DNA of 64,000 bases from NCBI GenBank assembly GCA_019916065.1, contig CM034239.1:39208419-39272418 (forward strand). The letters run 5' to 3'. This document shows positions 22,046-33,275 of this stretch, one piece after another (positions within the stretch are counted from its first letter, which is position 1; each line of letters opens with the position of its first letter). The translations under genes were made by a program, and so were the position numbers. The notes beneath the pieces were generated by a model. That model ran no database searches. It saw nothing but the letters and a program-made list of their open reading frames with translations, and was not told the DNA's origin. The stretch comes from Vitellaria paradoxa (taxonomy: Eukaryota; Streptophyta; Magnoliopsida; Ericales; Sapotaceae).

Positions 22046-22691
22046 CCTCGACTATTGTGATGTTCCAGCTTGCATCGTCCTTTGTGGGACACTCCTCTGC
22101 TAATATTACTGTTGCACTGACTGGGAGGTCGACGGGTGGGCTCCCTGTAACCACTGTCCAGGTTGTGCCATCTTTCCTCTTGTGCCTCTTTGATTTTGAG
22201 GGAAAACCTTTGAATATGCCCCATCTCTTCACATCTATCGCATGCCCTGTTCATTCCACCCTGATTACTCCTCATTGGTCCTGTTGATTCAACCTGTTTC
22301 TTATTCCTGGGACACTCCGTACTTTTGTGGCCCTCCTGTTTGCAATTAAAACATACAATTTGCCTTTGAGAGGTCCCCCTTGAACTCTCCATGGGTGCGG
22401 GTGCAATACTTCCCTGGTAAGACAATTGGACTTGTGAAGCTGACGAACTACCCCTAACCCTCTTTCTGCTAACTCCTTCTTGCGGAGTTCTTATGGTCCT
22501 ACCTCGCCGACTTTCATAAATGACTTTGGTTTCATTCAAGTCCCTTTCCACAGTCATAGCTTGATTTACCAAAGTCTCGTAATCCTCCAACCCCAACATC
22601 ACCATTTTATTCCTGAAAGTTAGTCTCAATCCTCTTTCAAATCTCCTACATTTCAAATAAGTAGTCGAGACCAACTCAGGCGCGTACTTTG
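22042..22691 (-). pseudogene. Gag, C-terminal part with CCHC zinc knuckle (Tekay)
   Basis: This holds FERGLRLTFRNKMVMLGLEDYETL and a basic, glutamine-rich linker, then the CCHC knuckle CFNCKQEGHKSTECP. A second knuckle-like CDRCEEMGHIQRF has lost its last Cys. The frame is cut at 22691 by the solo LTR and continues to the right at 24737. Confidence 0.85.
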
Positions 22692-24731
22692 TGATTAGCA
22701 TGCATTATTATACAATTATATATATATTGAGCATGCTAATTATGAATTTACAGTTATTATTGGCGATGTGTTAGTGTGATTATCTCATTTCCATGCATTC
22801 TTGGTGTGTGTATATTTCAGGTGATATAATATGGTGTTTTTGGTCCAAACAACACCAAGGTTGCATGTGAGGAGGAGCCATCCCAAGGCATAAGATCGAC
22901 TACCATGGGTGCCAAGGAGAAGGAAGTGGTTTGAAGTTCAAAATAGTTGAAGTGGTGTGCGGTTGAAGTTCCAGCTCAACACCCTCTCAGTTTTCCAGCC
23001 ATAACTTTTTCGTCACAACTCGAAATGGTTCCATTCTTTTTGCGTTGGAAAGAAGACTCGAAGCCCTACAACTTTTCTGGTTTAGCCGAAGCCTGAATCT
23101 GTCATCTTCAATGTCAAAATCGCATCGGAAGTCAGGGACAGAAAGCTGTCAAAGAAGAACTGTTCACTGTATTTGCAGATGGGCGCCCCACCTAGGCCCA
23201 TGGGCGCCCCACCACAAGCATGGGCGCCCCACCTACACCCATGGGCGCCCCTGAGGACCCTTGGGCGCCCCACTTTTCATCAGATGGGCGCCCACAGAGA
23301 GGGAGTTCTGACTGCTATTTTTTTTGCTAACTCTTTGAGGACTTCATCAAACACTTGTACCTTGGGCGCCCATGATGAATTGTCCAGCACACTTTTAAGT
23401 TAAATTTTGAATTATGAAATTACACTTTTACCCTTGAGTTATGTAATGATATAAAAGGGCAAATTTCTGATGTACAGGAGTTCGAAACCCTACGCACTTC
23501 TTCTCTTTCTCTTAGTTTAGTTTAGATTAGGGTTAGATGTTTTCATCTCGTGTTGGATTGACGGAAGCTTTATTTTTTCATCTTTGCATTAAGATTAATT
23601 GGTAAGTTTCATTCGTTACTTCGTTTTAATTAAAATTTTATTATTTTCTTTATCTTTGTTCTTTATTTTCACTTCGTAGTACTTCGTAGTCATTGTTAGT
23701 GTTCGATTTGCTTTCGAAATTGCTTTAGCTTATTTCTATATCCTTCGTTTTCGTGTTTGAGTGCTTGATAAAGGTTATTTTCTTTTCGAAAGGTTTTGTT
23801 AATACTTTCGCAATGTTAGGCTAGGGTTTGTTCTTGGCTTCAAGCCATTGAAAGTGGTGAAGTAGTTGGTGAACTCAAATGTAAAAGAGTTTTATTTAAT
23901 AAAATATATTTTGGACTTTTAATTGGAATTTCGTAGTAAGCTAGGGTTCTCTTGAAACCTACTCACCCGTGTCACAACCGTAGCTTGGTTACAAGTTTTC
24001 ACTTGTGCACACCAAGTGTTCGGTGTAATGTCCCGGTGAGTTAGAATTTGATTTTCCAAGACCCAAATTAGGTTTTCTTACAAAATCAGTCACCCGTGTT
24101 AAAACCAAAGCTTGGTTACGATTGGCCACTCGTGCAAACCAAGTGGTTGGTTCAATGGCCCGGTGATTCGAACCTTATTTTCATAAAACCAAAACATGAG
24201 GTTTTCTTAAGAAACCGATTCACCTGTGTTATAATTGAAGTCTAGTTATGAGTTGATGCTCATGCACACTAGGTGTTCGATTCAATGTCCCGGTGAGTCT
24301 GAAACCAATTTCAAAAGCCTCCGCTTACTCTGAATTCCATAAATTAGTTTTTAATGAAATATCTTCCGACCTAGCAATGCATGTGCGTTTGTTAGGTTGA
24401 GTTATAAATGCGTTTGAGTAAACCACTACCCACTACTGGATTTGGTTCGAAGCCAAGATCATTTTAGTTAGTTTATTTTCAATATTTGCATTCTAGTTTA
24501 ATATCACAATTTGCTTCGCTCCACCATTCTCAACTCAGCCATATTCAAATCACTTTGTAATTCAAAAATTAGTTTAGATTAGCTTAGGCTCACCTACTAA
24601 TTAAGAGAACAAGTCTAGTGTCTTTTAACACAGCCCTCCCTGTGGAGATGACCTCGGTTCTCACCGAGTAAGACTACGACCACCCTCTTGCACTTGAGAG
24701 GTAGAACCCGAACACATTTCAGGGTCGGTCA
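22692..24731 (+). repeat. Solo LTR I, 2040 bp, TSD CTTTG
   Basis: TGATTAGCATGC ... GGGTCGGTCA with perfect 5-bp duplications CTTTG (22687-22691 and 24732-24736). It is inserted in Tekay gag. It contains a 10-bp inverted repeat at its start (ATTAGCATGC / GCATGCTAAT), the GGGCGCCC array 23181-23371, TATAAAAGG at 23450-23458, three tandem hairpins (23984-24273) and the U5 hairpin CTCGGT-TCTC-ACCGAG. It is nearly identical to the solo LTR at 44697. Confidence 0.97.
23181..23371 (+). promoter_or_regulatory. Seven GGGCGCCC octamers, 20-21 bp spacing
   Basis: Perfect octamers start at 23181, 23202, 23222, 23243, 23263, 23286 and 23364. The first five are spaced 21-20-21-20, two helical turns, upstream of the TATA box at 23450. 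Confidence 0.65.
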
Positions 24732-24736
24732 CTTTG

Positions 24737-25391
24737 ATAAGTCTGAAAATTTTCTTTGATACTCCAACACCGACATTGTCCCTTGTATCAACTCAGTAAA
24801 TTCCTCCCTCTTAGCATCCCTTAAAAATTGAGGGAAGAAGTGATCCCTGAACTTTTCCTTGAAACTTTCCCACGTGAGGCCCACTGATCCTCTTGTGTCC
24901 TTTAAACTAAACCACCAGGCTAATGCCCTTCCCACTAGTTAAAATGCTGTCAGCGTAATGCGAGTAGAAGGATCAGTGATCTCCATTGTTACTAATATCT
25001 TGTCATACTTCTCCAAGAACTATTCTGCCACATCCATGTCAACCACACCATCATATGTTGGAGGTTTCATCCTCCTTAATTTCTCTAAGGCAGTCGGGCC
25101 TGCCTGCACTTGTGATTGGGTCCCAACTCGAGCCGCTTCCACTATTGCGGCCATGGCTGCCACCAATTGCTGCAATACTACTCCAGCATCTATAGCTGCT
25201 AGTTGCTGAGTCTCGGGTGCACTTGACTGCACCTCCTCCTCTCCTAAGTCATCTCGTGGTGCAATAGGTGGTGCCTCAGCCACTACACTTTGATGTGTTT
25301 CCCGTTTTTGTAGAATAGGCGTGTGTTTTCTTCCTCTACCCCTACCTCAACCTCGACCATTACCTCGGTCTCGGCCTCTAACTCCCATTTC
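24737..25391 (-). pseudogene. Gag, N-terminal part (Tekay)
   Basis: The probable start at 25391 (MGVRGRDRGNGRG) is typical of Tekay Gag. An in-frame stop follows at once, apparently CGA to TGA inside a Gly-Arg run. Then come an acidic/Gln segment (LAAIDAGVVLQQLVAAMAA), RMKPPTYDGVVD and the Gag core (GRALAWWFSLKDTRGSVGLT, WESFKEKFRDHFFPQFLRD, EFTELIQGTMSVLEYQRKF). It joins the C-terminal part once the solo LTR and one CTTTG copy are ignored. Confidence 0.85.
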
Positions 25392-25640
25392 ACGCGGTAG
25401 TATTTTATCTAAAGAATAACAAAGCATAAAATAAAAATATTAAATCCACATCTAAGATTATGATAGAGCATTAACTTAATCTCTTAATAACAATTCAACA
25501 GTTCAATACATCCATAAATGTTTAACATAACAACATCATCTTACTACCATTAACACTATCATAGAAGTTCCAACATTACAATATCTCAATTAATCTACCG
25601 ACTGAAGTTAAAAGAGCACATAACATAACATAGCATAACA
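25392..25640. other. Tekay leader / junction, nothing recognised
   Basis: AT-rich sequence upstream of Tekay gag. I searched for a tRNA-Met or tRNA-Asp PBS and for an LTR end and saw neither. The exact border with the pararetrovirus fragment is uncertain by about 200 bp. Confidence 0.4.
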
Positions 25641-26059
25641 AAACATAAGTCCTTGGACTATCAACCATTTCAACTACCACCAAGGGAATTGCCAGCTTAG
25701 ATCCGGTAGTCGAAGAAGCTATCGAAGGCTTATTTCCTTCTTTCTTCTGGGTCAGGAAATCCTAAAACTCTATTTTCTTCCTATTTAAGAATTCACTGAG
25801 GTCAATCATAGAGGGAGCCTCTTTTTCATCCAAGCTTAAAAATGGATTATTGCCACTGCTAAAGAGACTTATATTTCTCTGGCTGTTTGCTGAGGGGCTT
25901 ATACTCCCTCTCCTAGACTATGTGGAGGTAGAAGATATTATACCCCTGCCTCTAGCTAGGGACTTATTTCCTTTTCCACGCCCGGTGTGACGGCTAATGA
26001 GCCCTGCAAAAATTTACGAGTTAAAAAATTCAGTAATAAGTTATTCTTACCCTTAATAT

Positions 26060-26530
26060 ATTCGATTTTAAAATCAAAACAACTTAATTGAGCCTGCCAT
26101 GTAGCATATATCTGCTTTGACACAAAGTTTTTACATCCTTTTCAAGGATAAATTTAACTGCAAAGCAGTCAATACGAAGGAGAAAGGACTAATTCAATAA
26201 ATCATCTTAGAACTTGCTGATACATTTTACCACTGCAAGCATTTCCTTCTTAATAGTCGCATATATCGATTGAGTCAGGTTCCATTTGCTTGATGCATAT
26301 CACACAAGGTACTCGTGTCCGGTTTGCAAGTGATATTATCTTAAGACACCGCCATAACCAATGTTGCTGGCATCAGTCTCAACAATCTTAAACCACGAAT
26401 GATTTACAAGATAGAGACAAGGCAAGTTTATAACTCTCGGCTTTATAGTCCTTACTGCTCTTGTATGATCTTTAGTCCAAGGACTATTAGCATGTTTCTT
26501 AGATAAACGGCTATATAAAATGGCCACATC
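26060..26530 (-). pseudogene. Pararetrovirus RNase H, broken
   Basis: The first catalytic Asp region is IVETDASNIGYGGVL (26336-26385). The Glu region is YATIKKEMLAVVKC and a later IDCFAVKFIL segment fits the third acidic block. Several stops and a frameshift follow toward 26060. Sequence to about 25650 is basic and Ser-rich (GRGKGNKSLARGRG) and is not assigned. Confidence 0.65.
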
Positions 26531-26701
26531 AGCTGCCTACTCTTTATAGTAGTCTGAAATATAATTCAGACTTCCCAAAAACCTTTGTAATTGTTTAAAA
26601 TCAATGAGTTTGTCAGAGAACTTAGAAGCAAATTCAATGCTTCTAGAAATTGGAGTAATAGTGCCCTGTTGGATCGTATAACCCAAAAAACAAACTGAAG
26701 T

Positions 26702-27615
26702 TTAAAAAAGTTTCATTTTTGGGTAAGATATTGCTAACCCATTATATCTAATGATTTTCTTGAAGGTTTTTAAATGTTTGAAATGCTCTTCAAGTATCTT
26801 AGAAAATACCAAAATATCGTCAATATATACCAAAATAAATTTGGTGTAGGGATTGAAAATATTATTCATAATATTTTGAAATTCTGAAAGGCATTTTTTA
26901 AACCAAATGCCATAACATTCCATTCATAGTGCCCAAAAGGTATTGTAAAGCCCATCTTGTAATGGTCCTTTTCAGAAATCAAAATTTTCCAGTACCGAGA
27001 TTTTAAATCAAAATTTGAAAAAACATTTGCGTCATATAGGCGCGAAAGCAAATCTTTTTTGTTTGGAATGGGGTACCGAATCCATTTCAATTCCCAATTA
27101 AGAGGTTTGTAATTGATAACCAACCTACGAACCCCTCGTTCCTTTTCAGTGGCATTATTCACATAGAACGCTGTATAACTCTATGGAGAGTGTAAGGGAC
27201 GTATGAGCTCTTTTGTAGTTAAAGAATCAATTTCTTTTTTGCAAAGTTCAAGATATTCCTGATTCATTTGACATGGTCGTGCTTTTGTAGAAATATTTCT
27301 TTCATCAAAATTCTCTTCATATGGAAGAGTGACCATGTGCTGTTTTCTATCCCAAAAAGCATTCGGAATATCTAAACAAATTTTCTCTATTTCAGAGATT
27401 CTTTCTTTATGAAAAAGCTCACTAAGTTTCTTGCTTAGGTCAAGAAAACAGATTTCATTTTTTAAAAAACTAATTTGTTTTTCTTTAAGAAAAACATGTT
27501 TTACTTCATTAAGAAGTAGTGTGTGTGGATCAATAATAAATTGTAAAATAATTTTTTTATCATTATATGATCTCATGATCCCTATAGAATCAATGCACGT
27601 GATGGGCATGATCAT
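26702..27615 (-). pseudogene. Pararetrovirus reverse transcriptase, broken
   Basis: Recognisable RT blocks are KARPCQMNQEYLELCKKEID, ELIRPLHSP, INYKPLN (family usually DYRxLN), FSNFDLKSRYW, IPFGHYEWNVMAFGLKNA and the catalytic YIDDILVFS. It lies in three frames separated by a stop near 27165-27180 and a frameshift near 26870-26920. Spacing and wording match Caulimoviridae RT. Confidence 0.8.
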
Positions 27616-28120
27616 TCTTAAAAATGGAGTGCCTAATATGACATACTATGATAGATTTTTAACAAGCAAAAATGAAGTGGGAATGCATATTTCATTCACA
27701 CAAACATGTACTGATGACAACTTATAGTTGACATGTAACTTGTTGTTACTTGCGGATGAAAGAGTTTGAGTTGTCTTTTCAAAATATGGGGTTGGTACTA
27801 GACCCTCGTTAATGCAGTTTATATCTGCTCCGCTATCTACTAGGGTAGTTAAACTATCTAGTGCTAAAGTCTTGTTGATAACAAGCTTGATCTGGACATA
27901 CCATTTCTAGATGGTAAAGGTCTTTAAAGTATTAACAACTTATGAGTTGTCTATGATTGGTTTAGATGTACTAGGAGTAGATTCTAATTTATCGATCCTA
28001 TTTTTGAGACTTAAGTTTTCTAACTTTAAGAGGCCTATTTCCTCTTTTATTTCTTTCATCTTGGATTTGAGATCTTGAATTGTCACTAGACGGCTAGGAT
28101 GTCCTAAAGACATTCACCTA
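27616..28120 (-). pseudogene. Pararetrovirus coiled coil and aspartic protease, broken
   Basis: A lysine/glutamate heptad-like stretch (KSKMKEIKEEIGLLKLE) precedes the protease. The active site reads LVDSGADINCI near 27810-27845 and a flap region follows. The frame then passes into the segment before RT (MIMPITCIDSIGIMRS). Stops interrupt the linker near 27910-27950. By family, the protease would cleave the capsid-pol polyprotein. Confidence 0.65.
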
Positions 28121-28255
28121 TAGACTTCCTACATGCTGTACATATCAGGTTCTAAGGGCTTAAGCTCCTCTTTTTGGAGACATTTATCTAAGACCTATCT
28201 CTTAAGCTCAGGGTCACTAATCCTAGTGGCTAATGGCCACTCTCTAACTTTGTAG

Positions 28256-29196
28256 TGGCTCACTCTCAAGTATAGAAGGTCAATTGAGTTTAGTCTAGGT
28301 GAGTCCTAGGTCATCTCCACAGGGAGCAAGGGTGTGACTAAAATTTTGGAAAACTTATCTTTGAAAACACTTGCAAAAGTTTTAAAGAGAAAAGAGGAAA
28401 ATCTTTTTGGAGTTTTTGAACAAGGAATTTTAATGATAATTTGAAAATTGAAAACACAAGTTCAATGAAAAACGAAAATACTAAAAAAGGCAACCAATTT
28501 ATAAACTTAATAAACTACGTGAATTGAACTTAAACAAACTATGTGAATTGAAACACTTAGCTTTAACCTGATCTTGTAATGTCCTCGAAGGGTTGAATTC
28601 GGATATGTAGTTAACACAACCTAATCTTTACACATGTAATCTTAGGTCAGAAGATTCGACGTTAGAAAACCCTTTCCGTAAGGAACTTGCTATTCTAAGG
28701 TTTTGAAGTTAAGTTCGAAGTCACCAGAACATGGAAAAATTCATAAGATTATAACCGAAGTTCAAGTGTATCATGGGTGATTCGTTTTTAAAAAATTAAC
28801 CTAGAATTACAATCCTTACGTTCTTATTCAAAAGATGAAAAACCTATTCCAGTTCACATTATCCGAATTCAACTCCTTCGATTTCATTACATTCCTAGGT
28901 TAAAGCCAAGAAAAACCCTAGCCTAGCATTGTGAAAGCATATACAAAGCTTTTCAAAAAGAAATCAATCATCATCATGCAATAAAATGCAAAATCGAAAT
29001 ATGTCGAAATATTTTAAAGTGATTTCGAAACCAAACCAATCACAAACAAGTGAAGATGAATTTCTAATAAGTGAAAATGAAGAATATAAAAGAAGATGAT
29101 AATGAACTTCAAATTAAACGTAAGGAAAATCGTTGCTTACAAGATAAACCCTAGTGCGAAGATGAATTCAAGCTTCTGTAAATCCAAAATAAAATG
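28256..29196 (-). repeat. Element K 3' LTR, R-U5 part
   Basis: The terminal - strand end reads GAGAGTGAGCCA. It has the conserved CTCCCTGTGGAGATGACC block and the U5 hairpin in a covaried form CTAGG-TGAGT-CCTAG (28295-28309, + strand). It stops abruptly near 29196, where the inverted segment begins. Confidence 0.75.
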
Positions 29197-30188
29197 AAAA
29201 AAATGTCAACCCTTGAACTCGATTCACTATTGACCTTAATCATTCTTTGACATATTGAGACCATACCATAGATGTTTATGGGGAGCATCACTGCAAACCC
29301 TCACGAGACCTTACTCGTCCACTAGGGGGAACCTAGGGGTTTAAAGGGCTTGCCTCACGCGCAAAGTGTGGCCGTGTGTCTCCTATGAAAATGGACCTCA
29401 TTTTTTGTTAGAATTAGTAGTTTTTTTTTTAGATTGAATAATGTGGCTTTACTTGATACATGTTCATGTTCTTCTTGTCAGAATTCTTTCCATTCTAAGG
29501 GACTAGTAATGTCTAGGTTGGGGGGTGTGATTGTATGCAATCATTGCTATTTTTGATTTCATTTCACATTCTTTTTTGTGAACATTTTATCAAGTAAAAT
29601 ACACCTTTATCTTATTTTGATTAGTTCTATGTTTGTGTGTTTTGTAGGATAATGGAGAAACGTAACGCAAGGAAGTCAAGTTAGGGCCTAAAGTTGCAAT
29701 TCTGGAAGGAACTAGTCATCCTTGGGTACACGACTGAGCAAGGGATGGGCACCCACAGAGGCTGGAATTTGCAGGAGCTGGCTTGGAGAGCACTATGGGC
29801 GCACGAGACCTTAGGCGCCCAACTGTGCAACACATTGGGCGCCCACTGATGACCATTTTCAAAGGGGTGTCTTGAAGACCACCTTGGGTGCACGAGCACC
29901 ATGGGCACCCAATTGTGCAACACCTTGGGCATCCACAAAGGGTTGATTTTCTTGTATTTGTGAAGGGTGCAAAGCTTGGGCGCACGACCAGAGACCTTAG
30001 GCACCCATGAAAATTCTTCCAGCAAATTTTTAAGATCAAATTTGAATTGTGAATTTACTATTATACCCTTGAGTTATGTAACATTATAAATAGGACAATT
30101 TCTGATGTATTAGGGTTCTGAACCCTACGTAACCGTTCTTCGTATTGCTTTGAGAGTTGGTGAGAAGATTTTACATTGTTTTTGCACC
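29197..30188 (+). other. Inverted segment of element K (3' internal end plus U3)
   Basis: This runs + while its neighbours run -. It contains the conserved 3' block (29297-29360), a polypurine-like TAGGTTGGGGGG, then the LTR start TGATTGTATGCAATCA at 29528 and U3 to the TATA region (about 30085, TATAAATAGG). Turning it round makes both junctions continuous with the copies in G and N. Confidence 0.8.
29724..30006 (+). promoter_or_regulatory. GGGCGCCC-type palindrome array of element K U3
   Basis: Words with GGGCGCCC or one or two changes start at 29724, 29747, 29797, 29813, 29837, 29886, 29903, 29927, 29978 and 29999. The triplet 29797-29844 is repeated about 90 bp on at 29886-29934, so the array grew by tandem duplication. 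The TATA box follows at about 30085. Confidence 0.5.
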
Positions 30189-32082
30189 CACCCAATAAGT
30201 CACAAAATTCAAATATTATGTGTAAGTCCCAAGTGCTGCATTAAAGCTTAGACTATCAAAGTATAAAGAACATGTGTACAAAGGTGTTTCATTCATCCAA
30301 CAAGGTTGCAAGAGTATAAACGGAACTAGATTTTGACTTCAAAAGCTCATAAGGTACCACTCATGGAATGGAATTCACTCATCAAGGGTTCACACTCACC
30401 TAATAGCATATGAAGCTATCCTAGTTGCACATAACCCCATAAACAAGAGAGTGAACTAAATTAAAGATTCGAGTGGACAGCTCATATCAAAAAGTTCCAA
30501 TGCCATGCAATGGATCACACCACACAACCTACACAAGCCCACTACATGTACACATAAGTGTTGCTCGCTTAGAATCCACTAGGTCTTTGATCCGGTTGTA
30601 ACTTGGCCATGGGTAGAGGTTAAACAATGAAAGTTATGGAAATCAAAGCACATGTCTTGGGATAAAGATGTTCAAGTGCACACAAGTCCCAAATTACCCA
30701 TTTCTTTTCTAACCCCAAGAAGAACTACAACAAGAAGCTTATTCACAAACTTACACCTACTCCTAGGACATTCTTAGCAACTGCATTACAAAGCATAAGT
30801 CCCCCAATTGTATAAACAAAAAAGAATGAGAAGAATTTTTTTTTATTGAATAATGAACTATACAATGCATGAATTCTCATCCCAACATTCCTCCTCATTT
30901 TTTGTTCTTAAAAGCTTACATTCCCAACCCGAATTCACAACTTAGACTTTGAGACATTTTCACAACCCAAGACATGTGAGGGTGAGGCTTAATGTGTGTG
31001 AATGGGGTGTAGGGGATATCATATGTAAGGAGAACCAAGAAGAGAAAAATTTATATCACACACTTTATTGTGAGGCTTCAAGTTGATTCCTAGGGTAATT
31101 TATAACCAAAAAAAGACAAGAGGGCTCAAAATAACCAAGAGGGCCTAGTATCACTTTCAAGGATTGCAACAACTCATAACATACCAAGTGAAACTCATGC
31201 AAGTGTGTGTGATGCAATTGGTGCATTGAAAATCAAAGTGAAGAATATAAGAACTGTGATTATGTGCAAGCCCTCAAGAAAAGATAATAGGCTTAAAAGC
31301 TCACCATCAAGGGGTATAAGTCTCCACCTAGTCCAAGAATGCTCAATCAACCAATGTTAAACAAAATTGACTCCAAAGCACAAAAGCTCTTCTCCATGAT
31401 AGTTACAAAGATGCACAAGGTCATAACACGCTCAACTTGAATTAAGTTTCCTATTAATGCTTGAACAAGACTCACTTTTCACTCTCACTCAATTCCATGA
31501 TCAACCAAACAAAAAAGGGCAGACATTTAGGTACAAATGTGCTAAAATCATGAATTCAAGCTCAAATATGCTCAAAAATCTTGAAAAAAATGTTTGCCAT
31601 TTGGGCACAAAAGTCATCATGCGAATTCTACCCCACCCCCCAACCTAAACGAAACATTGTCCTCAATGTGAGAATGCAAATACAGAAGTGGGTCTGTAGG
31701 GTGCAAAGTAAGAACCACACATGGCATAAGCAAAAATATAGCACAAAAGAAACCGAACATGGACCCACAAAGTCACCTTGCAAGTAATACAGAACACCCC
31801 CCAACCTAGTGTCTACAATACTTTGAATAAAAAGCCATGATAAGAGCAACACATAGAACACAAGATTAAAAAAGATGGATATTACTGGGAATGCCGTAGG
31901 AAGAAACAAAAACTTGCTACAAAACCAACAAGAACAAAGTAAAAAGCAAAGGAAACAAAAAGGAATGAAAGAAGCTGAGACCATCATGTAAGCCCATCAT
32001 AAGCCAAAATAGTGCATTACAGAATTTAGTTTTAGGTCATACAGACCAAACATCTCAACAACATAGACCTAAATCGACACAA
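30189..32082 (-). other. 3' non-coding region of element K
   Basis: No coding frame is supported. The sequence aligns in order with the 3' regions of G, N, M and E, including the CATTGTCCTCAATGTGAGA landmark near 31650 and a short T-rich run (30836-30846). This is the link that ties the gag-only elements to an autonomous parent. Confidence 0.75.
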
Positions 32083-33275
32083 CTAGCTCAAACACAGCAA
32101 CAAGCAAGACAAAAAGTAATCCTCCGCGGGTGGAATAGCAAGATTTGGAAAAGGTGGTGATGGTGGGTGAACAACAGCAAGAATCGACTCGAGGATGCCA
32201 TGCTGCGCTCGCTGCTCAGCCTCTATAGCACCTAGTCATGCCCCTAGCGCTTGAATATCAGAACGAACCGTGGAGACCACTGAAGGACGAATCGGAAGGG
32301 TAGTAGAAGAAATGGCAGCAAAAGTGCTCTAATGCTGTGACTGAGCTAAGCTTCGTGCACGTGTGGAGCTTGATAACATCGCCAATGGCCGAACTATCTG
32401 AAACTAAGCATCAATGGAAACATGACGCTTCTCCAAAATCTTCATAATAAGCCCAGCAAATGGCAAACTATAGGGGCTCCTAGTCTGTTGCAGCCTTGCT
32501 CTCAACGCAGTCATCATCAAGGATGCTAAGTCAATAGAAACTCCAATGGTCATGGCATACATTAAACGGGCTTGATTGGGGCTGATGAAGTCATCATTAG
32601 AAACAGGTAAGATCTGAGAACAAATAAGCTCATGAAAGATTCTAAAGTTGCCACTCAACTTATTCTTTAGGAACTGACGTCTCACCCCGTATGAACGTGT
32701 CTCCCCTTCAGATAAATGTCGTGCTACCACTAGAAGTGGAGGCTCCTATGCACTAGGATAAGGATAACCTGGGTTGTGGACTTTTGGAATGTTAAGAGTA
32801 GCCCTAATGGTTAGCTGACGAATTGTGACTTGCTGCCCTCACACCATGGAAGTAACATACACCTCTTCCGATTTCTTACTTTCCACCAACGTTGAATTAG
32901 CATAGACTCTCGAATGAGGTTAGGATTGGCAGTATCTCTAAATACCATGGGGGTGGTCCAACCCCTGGTAGCCATGAGAGTCTTGAAGTCGGCTGGTTCC
33001 TGACTAAAATGATTCAAGTTAATGCCCCTCTCACAAAGTATGGCTTATTTACCCCAATATGGATCAAACAAATCGTGGGCATCCTTGCCAATAAATAGAT
33101 GAGGGTCATAATCAAGCTCATCCTCATCCTTCTCATTCTCCTCCTCTGATTGTTCATGGATTTCTTCCTCTTCTGTCTCTCCTAACTCCTGCTCCTTATC
33201 GGGCACATAATCACTATCACCCGTCGATAAAGTGGGAGAAGGTCATGTTTTGTGCTTGCTTGAGGAACGGCCCAT
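32083..33275 (-). pseudogene. env-like protein of element K, broken
   Basis: The start MGRSSSKHKT at 33275 is followed by a stop, an acidic region (ETEEEEIHEQSEEENEKDED), HLFIGKDAHDLF, the conserved core (WTTPMVFRDTANPNLIRE; SPNQARLMYAMTIGVSIDLA; SPYSLPFAGLIMKILEK), then a coiled-coil-like IEAEQRAQHGILESIL and a proline-rich tail ending at 32083. It matches the env-like frame of L. A splice acceptor-like CATTTACTTAG lies just before the start. Its role is unknown; despite the name, no clear signal peptide or transmembrane span was seen. Confidence 0.65.

Larger units (their letters stand above)
17947..25391 (-). mobile_element. Tekay-type chromovirus (Ty3/gypsy), decayed, 5' LTR missing
   Basis: On the - strand the order is gag, protease, RT, RNase H, integrase, chromodomain, PPT, 3' LTR. 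LTR start TGTAATACCC and the terminal chromodomain point to the Tekay/Del group. A solo LTR splits gag. No tRNA-Met PBS or 5' LTR was found to the right, so that end seems lost or rearranged against the pararetrovirus fragment. Stops and frameshifts occur in every domain. Confidence 0.85.
25640..28255 (-). mobile_element. Endogenous pararetrovirus (Caulimoviridae-like) fragment
   Basis: On the - strand a single polyprotein order can be followed: a coiled-coil-like segment (about 27960-28120), aspartic protease, RT, RNase H and a basic/serine-rich tail. No LTRs, no integrase and no PBS are present, and the RT signatures are those of plant pararetroviruses rather than Ty3/gypsy. Many stops and frameshifts make it inactive. 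The genus cannot be set from this. The element K LTR at 28256 interrupts it. Confidence 0.75.

Noticed and set aside
23181..23371. GGGCGCCC array as a CRISPR-like or satellite array
   Set aside because: Repeat units are 8 bp with partly repeated spacers of 12-13 bp, in a plant LTR. No cas genes. It is a promoter-proximal palindrome array.
23463..23496. Pol III B-box-like GTTCGAAAC in the 2-kb LTRs
   Set aside because: No A box at the right distance, and a clear Pol II TATA box lies just upstream. Likely chance.
22692..24731. Possibility that the 2-kb unit is an intact small element rather than a solo LTR
   Set aside because: It matches one LTR of the two-LTR element G end to end, has no PBS or internal domain, and is flanked by a 5-bp duplication.
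32083..33275. env-like frame as a real viral envelope protein
   Set aside because: No signal peptide, transmembrane span or glycosylation pattern is evident in either copy. The conserved core belongs to the putative plant transposon protein family.
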